A stretch of DNA of 7,400 nt from Promethearchaeota archaeon (GTDB taxonomy: Archaea > Asgardarchaeota > Lokiarchaeia > Sigynarchaeales > MK-D1): the NCBI GenBank assembly GCA_016839385.1, contig JAEOUK010000535.1, positions 1-7,400 on the forward strand, given 5' to 3'. The position numbers and the translations under genes are program-made. Shown one piece after another: positions 1 to 4,801 of this stretch. The notes under the pieces were generated by a model. The model worked only from the letters and a program-made list of their open reading frames with translations, ran no database searches and was not told the origin of the DNA. Numbering within the stretch: the first letter of the stretch is position 1; every line of letters begins with the position of its first letter.

Positions 1-332
1 ATGAGAATGTCCATGCATGCTTGAGCCATATTGCTATAATTTTCTCGATGTTTAATATGCGAAAATTTTGTAAAAAGTTGGATTGCAGTTGCATCTGTAT
101 TAAACTCTACTCTAACACCACTAGTACATGAAGATCGTTCATGTAAATAGGATAATTTATTTCTTAATGTGTAAGGAAAGCGGTGAATAATTCCTCGTTG
201 AATCAAATTTTCATCTTTTTTCGATGTGTTTGGTACAAATTCACCGTTGAAGAAAAAGGGAATTCCATATACATATCCTTTCCTTAAAATTTGATTCCAA
301 TTCATTTCTAGAGCTGATCGTCTATCATCCAT
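1..332 (-). CDS. SGNH/GDSL-type esterase, N-terminal fragment (runs off left edge)
   Basis: This minus-strand frame is open from an ATG at 332-330 to the window edge and gives about 110 residues. The segment beginning with HRFPYTLRNKLSYL, followed by TSGVRVEFNTDATAIQLF and then NMAQACMDIL, resembles the N-terminal beta-sandwich domain that precedes the catalytic domain in SGNH-hydrolase-type esterases. In that family an 'R(L/F)P' element, a 'S/TxGVRxxFxTDS/A' strand and a GxDLY-like motif occur in this order. The catalytic Ser-Gly-Asn-His blocks would lie beyond the window, so the activity (carboxylester or sugar-ester hydrolysis) cannot be verified. The frame is also open upstream of the ATG to about position 420 with no ATG or GTG; a TTG at 344-342 is the only near alternative. 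It follows the tRNA-binding gene on the same strand after 65 bp. A T-rich box around 365-373 could serve as a TATA element. The family call is moderate, from remembered motif order only. Confidence 0.6.
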   Translation of the reverse strand, partial: MDDRRSALEMNWNQILRKGYVYGIPFFFNGEFVPNTSKKDENLIQRGIIHRFPYTLRNKLSYLHERSSCTSGVRVEFNTDATAIQLFTKFSHIKHRENYSNMAQACMDIL

Positions 333-397
333 CGTTACTGCCAACTGTAGTTCTTCTGGTATGTTTAAAAAGATCCATAAAACCCAGAAATGATGTA

Positions 398-748
398 TTA
401 TGATACGGGAGTACCAGGAGGGATATCTTCAAGATCTTCTTTCGGAATCCTTAACAAGTAAGGTTTATCATCGACATCTGCTGCGAGAAGCATTCCTTGA
501 GATTCCAATCCCATCATTTTCCGTGGTTGTAAATTTACTAAGACTATTACTTTGCGGTTGACAAGAGATTGTGGAGTGTAATACCCTTTCAATCCTGCGA
601 TAATTTGACGGGGCTCTTTCTCTCCAATATCTACTTTCAGACGCAATAAATGATCGGATTTCTCAAGGTTATGAGCTTCGAGCACAATACCGACTCTTAT
701 GTCTAACTTCTTAAAATCCTCGTATGAAACAGATGATTCATCACTCAT
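398..748 (-). CDS. Methionyl-tRNA synthetase beta subunit-like tRNA-binding protein
   Basis: This 116-residue protein is a single EMAPII/Arc1p-type OB-fold tRNA-binding domain, homologous to the C-terminal domain of bacterial MetRS. The signature is complete: YEDFKKLDIRVG at 9-20 (first strand), SDHLLRLKVDIGEK at 31-44, RQIIAGL at 47-53 and NLQPRKMMGLESQGMLLAA at 72-90, the NLxPxKxxGxxSxGMxLAA hallmark. Many archaea encode this domain apart from the catalytic MetRS, where it acts in trans to bind tRNA in the cytoplasm and dimerise. The length is that of the domain alone, so it is not a truncated MetRS. The only good start is the ATG at 748-746, as upstream sequence has no extension with family similarity. 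There is no Shine-Dalgarno sequence; an A/T box at 769-780 lies 21-32 nt upstream, fitting a leaderless transcript. A stand-alone CsaA-like or general tRNA-binding role is the alternative. Confidence 0.9.
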   Translation of the reverse strand: MSDESSVSYEDFKKLDIRVGIVLEAHNLEKSDHLLRLKVDIGEKEPRQIIAGLKGYYTPQSLVNRKVIVLVNLQPRKMMGLESQGMLLAADVDDKPYLLRIPKEDLEDIPPGTPVS

Positions 749-768
749 AGATTATACAATAATCGCAC

Positions 769-780
769 AAATTTGAATTT
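769..780. promoter_or_regulatory. A/T-rich palindromic box in divergent promoter region
   Basis: AAATTTGAATTT has perfect 5-bp arms (AAATT/AATTT) around TG. On the minus strand it is centred about 26 nt upstream of the tRNA-binding gene's ATG, where a TATA box would sit for a leaderless transcript. Its symmetry would also suit a dimeric regulator. The 104-bp region also holds GCGT-N7-ACGC at 782-796, covering the TTTTATA-like sequence 787-793. That is a second TATA candidate, facing the Roadblock gene and predicting a 5' leader of about 35 nt. Both are read by eye. Confidence 0.3.
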
Positions 781-852
781 AGCGTGTTTTATACGCAAAA
801 GCTTTTTACGATAAAGTGACATGATGATCTCAAACTACAACGTAGTGAAAAT

Positions 853-1770
853 ATGTCAACCGAAGTAAACGATTCTATTAGAAAAAATCTTATGAATGAA
901 CTAGTACGAATCGAGAGCACAAGTGATCTGCAGAATTTAACAATTCTATCGCGAAATGGCATGAAAATAGCAACCGCGAAATCTCATCACGTGGATGTAG
1001 ACCCTTTAGCAGCTTCCTCTGCTGCTTTGATTGATGTTGGATTAAACTTTGTCCAAAATTTGCATCATGGGAACTTGAAAGAAATACTTATTCGAGGGAA
1101 AAATGGCTACGCAATTCTTATGCATATAGATAATAATTATTTAACTTTTGCAGGATTGACAAATTTAGCTCGTATTGGATATTATTTGGAATTATTGCGA
1201 ATCCGGTGTAAGAAATTCTCCTTCATTCTGGCTGGTGGCAAAGTATCTGAAGAATTAAAAGCAGAAATCGAAGCTGAAAAAGCTAAGAAAGACGCTCCTG
1301 CTGAAACAATTGATCAATTATTTGAGTCAGATGTTTCGACATCAGATGACATGGAAGCAATGAAAGATGTTCTCTCTTTTCTAGATGAATGGGAAGGTGA
1401 TGATGTACCAGCCCCAGCAACACAAAAAGCTTCTGGTATTGTATCTATCAGCGAAGAATATATGATAGGTCAAGAGATCGAACCAGAAAAATCGGAACCT
1501 ATTTCATCACACTCAAGTTATCAAATGCAAGTCGAAGATAAAGAATTTCCAATATATGAGGGCGAAGTACCGCCAGTACCTTTAGAAGATGTGGAAGCCC
1601 TGGAAATTGGAGCTTCAGAGCATCAACAAACCAGCTCGGCACCGACAAGTAGTACTGCTGGAGGTCCTGATTTCAATCAATTTGCTGCAGATGAATATTC
1701 CGATTTTGATGATGACGCGATGATGGATGTTCTTGATGAATTGGGATATACTAAAAAAGAGAAAAAATAG
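853..1770 (+). CDS. Roadblock/LC7 domain protein with long acidic disordered tail
   Basis: Residues about 8-120 form a Roadblock/LC7 domain: helix 1 (NDSIRKNLMNELVRIEST), a strand with the SRNGMKIA turn typical of the family, a long helix beginning DPLAASSAALIDVGLNF, then the paired strands LKEILIRGKNGYAILMHI and NYLTFAGL and a final helix to about 118. Such domains dimerise and serve as scaffolds or regulators of small Ras/Rab/Arf-like GTPases (MglB, Ragulator and dynein light chain families); they are abundant in Asgard archaea. Residues 131-146 are a charged helix. From about 150 to 305 the chain is acidic and rich in S, E, D and P, probably disordered, without a recognisable second domain. 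It contains AMKDVLSFL (169-177) and AMMDVLDEL (289-297), a duplicated short motif. The protein is cytoplasmic, with no signal or membrane segment. The ATG at 853 places the Roadblock domain at the N-terminus as usual. No GTPase gene is in the window, so its partner is unknown. The MFS gene follows after 50 bp and may be co-transcribed. Confidence 0.85.
   Translation: MSTEVNDSIRKNLMNELVRIESTSDLQNLTILSRNGMKIATAKSHHVDVDPLAASSAALIDVGLNFVQNLHHGNLKEILIRGKNGYAILMHIDNNYLTFAGLTNLARIGYYLELLRIRCKKFSFILAGGKVSEELKAEIEAEKAKKDAPAETIDQLFESDVSTSDDMEAMKDVLSFLDEWEGDDVPAPATQKASGIVSISEEYMIGQEIEPEKSEPISSHSSYQMQVEDKEFPIYEGEVPPVPLEDVEALEIGASEHQQTSSAPTSSTAGGPDFNQFAADEYSDFDDDAMMDVLDELGYTKKEKK
1357..1383 (+). repeat. 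First copy of duplicated tail motif AMxDVLxxL
   Basis: Encodes AMKDVLSFL (residues 169-177) of the Roadblock protein. It is preceded by SDD and followed by DEWEGDD, so it is a short amphipathic helix in an acidic setting. The second copy is at 1717-1743. The codons for the shared AMxDVL residues are nearly the same in both copies (GCA/GCG, ATG, GAT, GTT, CTC/CTT). Confidence 0.55.
1717..1743 (+). repeat. Second copy of duplicated tail motif AMxDVLxxL
   Basis: Encodes AMMDVLDEL (residues 289-297), eight residues from the C-terminus of the Roadblock protein and preceded by DFDDD. It matches the copy at 1357-1383 at A, M, D, V, L and L. The roughly 110 residues between the copies look disordered. 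Confidence 0.55.
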
Positions 1771-1820
1771 GATTTTTACTAAACGATACCATTAAGAAGT
1801 CTAACGTCAAATTTTTTTCT

Positions 1821-3212
1821 ATGACTCAACAAGGAAAACCTTCAAAAATTAGAGTTTTCTTCACGATTTTGGTTCTTTTTTTCATACTCCTATTTTCAAA
1901 TGCAGATCAAAGTCTATATCCAGCGTATTTAGATGTTCTTTTAGTCAGATTTTTCGGAGTTTTAGGAGATCCCAATAATGTACGTTATTTATCACTGATT
2001 CAATCTGTATTTGTTGCAGTTTCTGGAGTTGCAATGGTTATTGCAGGAATTTTATCTGATCGAACAAGCCGTAAATGGATAGCTTTCAGTGGAACCATAT
2101 TATATGGGATTTTCTCTGTGCTTGCATTTTTTACTCCCAAGTGGATGATTGGATATTACTTCTTTTTTATCACAAGATGCTTGAACGGAATTGGTATCGG
2201 AGCGATAATACCAACAGTATTTAGTATGGTTGGAGATTTAACGAAACCTGACAAACGCACTATGTCCTTTGCATATATTAGTGTAGGTCTTGCAGTGGGT
2301 CAACTAATTGGAATGATTGCAGGAGGATTATTAGCAGAAAATCTGTGGAATTATGGATATTTAATTACAGGGACTGCAAGCATTTGTGTTGGATTAACTC
2401 TCTTAGCTGTAAAAGAGCCAAGAAGAGGTGCAATGGAAAATGAACTCCAAGATTTAGGTGAAGCTCAATATGTATTCAAGCTCCAAAAAGGGGATCTAAA
2501 AAGAATGTTTAGTAACCGAACGAACTTCTGGTTAATCATCAATTTTATTGATACTATTCCATCGGGAATTATTTTCTTTCTGATTTTTCTGTACTTAAAA
2601 GATATACATGGAATTCCCGAATCTTTAGCCACGATTTTGATTCTACTTGCTTTTATTGTAAGTATAATAGGAACGTTGGTTTTTGGAAAAATTGGTGATA
2701 GGACATATAAGAAAAATCGAAAGGCTAAAGTTCTAATTGCGTTATTATGTAATGCAGTACCGATTGTAACATTTATCGTTTTTCTATTAATTCCTTTTTC
2801 AATTCCAGTAGTAGAGCCAACTATAGGAGATTTATTTTCTAATCCTTTGGCAGTGATTAGTATAATATCTATAGTGTTAACACAAGGGATTAATAAAGGC
2901 GTAGAACCAAACTGGTTTAGTACATTAGCGGATGTGAACTTACCAGAGAACCGAGCTACAATGATCAGCTTAGCTCAGACACTCGATTTGATCGGATTAA
3001 GCATTGGGCCATTAATTGCAGGCTTTGTTGTAGATCTTGTGAACACAGCTTATAATAGCTCAACATTAGGATTACAAGCAGCAATGTGGGTTGCTGTAGG
3101 ATTTTGGGCACTTAACGTCTTCTTATGGCTTCCAATTTTCTTTAATATAGAAAAAGACTTAGATGATGTGCACAAAATCCTAATAGAACGAGCAAATTCT
3201 TTAAAAAAATAA
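1821..3212 (+). CDS. Major facilitator superfamily (MFS) transporter
   Basis: This 463-residue membrane protein has twelve predicted helices at about 10-27, 58-78, 86-104, 110-136, 147-170, 177-196, 235-258, 266-289, 303-326, 342-356, 378-404 and 417-442, with a central cytoplasmic loop at 197-234, the usual 6+6 MFS layout. Motif A lies between helices 2 and 3 (GILSDRTSRK, 76-85) and its pseudo-repeat between helices 8 and 9 (GKIGDRTYKK, 289-298). Helix 4 has RCLNGIGIGAIIPTVFSMVGDL, a drug/organic-solute-porter-like RxxxGxGxGA pattern. An unusually long segment (about 28-57) separates helices 1 and 2. The family moves small solutes across the cytoplasmic membrane by uniport, symport or antiport; the substrate cannot be told, though the helix-4 and helix-11 patterns recall Spinster-like or multidrug members. 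The ATG at 1821 follows a T7 run (1811-1817) with no Shine-Dalgarno sequence. The stop codon lies in a stem-loop shared with the convergent aroB' gene. Confidence 0.88.
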   Translation: MTQQGKPSKIRVFFTILVLFFILLFSNADQSLYPAYLDVLLVRFFGVLGDPNNVRYLSLIQSVFVAVSGVAMVIAGILSDRTSRKWIAFSGTILYGIFSVLAFFTPKWMIGYYFFFITRCLNGIGIGAIIPTVFSMVGDLTKPDKRTMSFAYISVGLAVGQLIGMIAGGLLAENLWNYGYLITGTASICVGLTLLAVKEPRRGAMENELQDLGEAQYVFKLQKGDLKRMFSNRTNFWLIINFIDTIPSGIIFFLIFLYLKDIHGIPESLATILILLAFIVSIIGTLVFGKIGDRTYKKNRKAKVLIALLCNAVPIVTFIVFLLIPFSIPVVEPTIGDLFSNPLAVISIISIVLTQGINKGVEPNWFSTLADVNLPENRATMISLAQTLDLIGLSIGPLIAGFVVDLVNTAYNSSTLGLQAAMWVAVGFWALNVFLWLPIFFNIEKDLDDVHKILIERANSLKK

Positions 3213-3230
3213 ATATCTTTATTTATTTTT
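3205..3230. terminator. A/T stem-loop, likely bidirectional terminator
   Basis: A perfect 11-bp inverted repeat (AAAAATAAATA at 3205-3215, TATTTATTTTT at 3220-3230) has a 4-nt loop. Read on the plus strand it ends in TTTTT; on the minus strand the transcript ends with a run of seven T (3209-3203). Archaeal intrinsic termination relies on U-runs, so this can stop both converging transcripts. Both stop codons (3210-3212 plus; 3225-3223 minus) lie inside it. Confidence 0.65.
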
Positions 3231-4365
3231 CGATTATGGTTTCTTTGATGGGAGTTCCGAAATGCGTCGCACCAGGACCAATATACGCTAATATATAATC
3301 TCCATGCTTTATTTTTGTCACAGGAATTGGTGTTCCGTCTTTTTTCAACAAATTAACAGATTCCGCATGTTGAAGTATTACATTAAGCGTAATCTTTTCT
3401 GATTTAGATTGAATTTCTAAATTCAGCAATATCATAGGACGAGTTTCAATTTTTACCCGTCCTATGGTCACAATCCTTAGTCTCCCGTCAGTATTTGCGA
3501 TAATAACGTCATCTCCTGATTGAAGCTCAGAAAGATACTTAGTTTTTGCTTTTAATTCTCCTTTTTCATCAAATGATGGAACTAGAATATATGCGGATAC
3601 ATCTCCAGCATTCACACGGAAGGGTCTAGAATTTGTGAATCCAGTTTTTGAGACTTCTGCTTGAATTAGAGCGAAAGCTTTCGCTGTACTTCCAACGAGC
3701 ATTCCTTCATTCCTATTTAAAATTGAGGTTGTATCAACACAAACTCGATCCGCTTTGGAAATGGGTTTAATATTTTTGAGTTCAGCTTCTACAAGAGAAA
3801 GCCTTGTGATATTACCACGTAATCGATTTAATTCCTGTATTTTTTCAGCTGATACGGGACTAAAAACGATTCCATCTACTCCAACTTCAAGTAGTTTTGT
3901 CATTAAATCGAAATCCTCTAATGTAAACACATTCGCAAACAACAAAATATCTTCTGAAATTAAATCTGCAATCAAGTTTTCATATGGTATTACTTTCCAA
4001 TCTCCTATTTGTTCTACGATAATGACAGCAATATCAGGGAATTTCTTCGCGATCGATAAAATTGCACGTTCATCGTCTTTGGATGAAAGTTTATGATATA
4101 TTCCTACAAGATAATTTGAAGTACGACTATTTTCTAACTCAGATTTAAGAGTTTCCTCATTTGGGGTATCCAATATTAAAAACTGAGGAGTTAAATTCGG
4201 ATTTCTGGAATATAAATTTACTTGATTAATGGATGAGATTTTTTCTAAGATCTGTTGATCGTCTATAAAAAAATCTGTAATGCCATTATTTATCGCCGTA
4301 TTGACAAAATCGTCGATATGATCTTGTGGAATTGTATCATTTAGTGAAATTATAATCTTTTTCAA
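3223..4365 (-). CDS. aroB': 3-dehydroquinate synthase II (archaeal AroB')
   Basis: This family makes 3-dehydroquinate by NAD-dependent oxidative deamination and cyclisation of 2-amino-3,7-dideoxy-D-threo-hept-6-ulosonate, the archaeal entry into the shikimate pathway that replaces DAHP synthase plus AroB. The C-terminal half carries the family pattern (numbered from the upstream TTG): GMLVGS at 226-231, RPFRVNAGDVSAY at 252-264, YLSEL at 282-286, GRVKIETRPM at 307-316, LQHAESV at 336-342 and HFGTPIKETIIEK at the end. The length, about 380 residues, is slightly above the usual 330-375. No ATG exists at the start. A TTG at 4380-4378 directly follows an in-frame stop. A second TTG at 4365-4363 is preferred: GAGG (4378-4375) lies 9 nt before it, and it yields MKKIIISLND, like the MKK beginnings of relatives. 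If the first TTG is used, the gene is 3223-4380. Its usual partner, the AroA'-type aldolase, is not in the window. The enzyme is cytoplasmic. Confidence 0.93.
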   Translation of the reverse strand: MKKIIISLNDTIPQDHIDDFVNTAINNGITDFFIDDQQILEKISSINQVNLYSRNPNLTPQFLILDTPNEETLKSELENSRTSNYLVGIYHKLSSKDDERAILSIAKKFPDIAVIIVEQIGDWKVIPYENLIADLISEDILLFANVFTLEDFDLMTKLLEVGVDGIVFSPVSAEKIQELNRLRGNITRLSLVEAELKNIKPISKADRVCVDTTSILNRNEGMLVGSTAKAFALIQAEVSKTGFTNSRPFRVNAGDVSAYILVPSFDEKGELKAKTKYLSELQSGDDVIIANTDGRLRIVTIGRVKIETRPMILLNLEIQSKSEKITLNVILQHAESVNLLKKDGTPIPVTKIKHGDYILAYIGPGATHFGTPIKETIIEK

Positions 4366-4374
4366 TGGTATATT

Positions 4375-4378
4375 CCTC
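4375..4378 (-). promoter_or_regulatory. Shine-Dalgarno GAGG deciding the aroB' start
   Basis: GAGG reads on the minus strand from 4378 to 4375, with 9 nt between it and the TTG at 4365. It overlaps the upstream TTG candidate, so it cannot serve that one. A TATA-like AAAATATT on the minus strand (4412-4405) would put the transcript start near 4382, leaving a short leader containing this site. It is the only convincing Shine-Dalgarno in the window. Confidence 0.5.
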
Positions 4379-4402
4379 AATTACTTTCGTTTTTGTCTTT
4401 AC

Positions 4403-4418
4403 GAATATTTTAGTATTC
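4403..4418. promoter_or_regulatory. Quasi-palindrome over aroB' TATA-like box
   Basis: GAATA at 4403-4407 and TATTC at 4414-4418 form 5-bp arms around a 6-nt spacer. The repeat overlaps the minus-strand AAAATATT box of aroB', so a dimeric protein binding here could block the promoter. The arms are short and A/T-rich, so chance is a real possibility. Confidence 0.3.
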
Positions 4419-4434
4419 AATTCGTTTCAGAATC

Positions 4435-4479
4435 GTTGGATTTTTATTTTCTATAGTAATTCTTTTTAAGGAATCCAAC
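4435..4479. promoter_or_regulatory. Inverted repeat GTTGGATT/AATCCAAC upstream of winged-helix gene
   Basis: GTTGGATT at 4435-4442 and AATCCAAC at 4472-4479 are perfect 8-bp complementary arms 29 nt apart, in the 113-bp region between divergent aroB' and the winged-helix gene. A TTTTTAAG box (4463-4470, 24-31 nt before the ATG at 4494) lies between the arms. This could be a looped operator for the adjacent regulator, or, if transcribed, a stem. These arms stand out in otherwise A/T-rich sequence. Confidence 0.35.
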
Positions 4480-4493
4480 AATTAACTGTTAAT

Positions 4494-4787
4494 ATGGATT
4501 CATTCTTTAAATTATATCGGAAACGTGGCTTTGGATTAACCTTAGAAATCCTCGCGGAGTTAAACGCAGAAGCCGAAGAATCAGTGTTTTTTCAAGCATT
4601 AAAAGAAAAAGGGTCTTATCTAAATGAATATTATAGAGTAAAGAAAGATCTCTTGAAAGAGGGACTGATTAAGTATCGGTTGAATGAAGAATATGAAAAA
4701 GTAGTTATATTAACGGATAAAGGAAGTAAGCTTTTAAGTAAGATAAAAGAAATTGAACAAATACTTGCAGAACCCGTAGAGGAATAA
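4494..4787 (+). CDS. Small winged helix-turn-helix protein, probable transcription regulator
   Basis: The 97 residues fit a single winged-helix domain. Helix 1 is GLTLEILAELNAEA (14-27), a second helix lies near 31-39, SYLNEYYRVKKDLLKEGLIKYRL (41-63) covers the recognition helix and the turn to the wing, and EEYEKVVILTDKGSKLLSKIKEIEQIL (65-91) gives the wing strand and final helix. The 'LLKEGLI.Y....... ILTDKGxxLL' pattern is typical of archaeal MarR/PadR/ArsR-like DNA-binding proteins. There is no ligand-binding or metal-binding domain and no cysteine, so it would act as a small dimer. The ATG at 4494 has no Shine-Dalgarno; a TTTTTAAG box 24-31 nt upstream fits a leaderless transcript. It is divergent from aroB' and convergent with the tryptophanase gene, so either could be its target, as could its own promoter. 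The exact family is not recognised. Confidence 0.65.
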   Translation: MDSFFKLYRKRGFGLTLEILAELNAEAEESVFFQALKEKGSYLNEYYRVKKDLLKEGLIKYRLNEEYEKVVILTDKGSKLLSKIKEIEQILAEPVEE

Positions 4788-4801
4788 AATAAAATTATTT
4801 T
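4786..4801. terminator. Short A/T inverted repeat between convergent genes
   Basis: AAAATAA (4786-4792) and TTATTTT (4795-4801) are perfectly complementary with 2 nt between, and they overlap the stop codons of the winged-helix gene (4785-4787) and tryptophanase gene (4797-4795). Both strands finish in a four-base T run. It is a weaker version of the element at 3205-3230; the small loop makes a real hairpin less certain. Confidence 0.4.

Noticed and set aside
325..378. 17-residue minus-strand ORF starting MDLFKHTRR between the tRNA-binding and esterase genes
   Set aside because: It overlaps the esterase start in another frame, is very short, and has no Shine-Dalgarno or other support. I considered it as a frameshifted esterase N-terminus, but the family does not need the extra residues.
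1771..1820. Separate promoter or terminator between the Roadblock and MFS genes
   Set aside because: There is no stem-loop and no A/T box at the expected distance; only a T7 run directly before the ATG. This is not enough to call either element.
3433..3466. 9-bp inverted repeat CATAGGACG/CGTCCTATG with a 16-nt spacer inside aroB'
   Set aside because: The arms encode the conserved family residues I-G-R and R-P-M of GRVKIETRPM, so protein constraint and chance codon choice explain them well enough.
3755..4096. 113-codon plus-strand open frame
   Set aside because: It lies wholly antisense to the conserved aroB' coding region, its product is low-complexity and Ser/Ile/Phe-rich with no family pattern, and it has no promoter of its own.
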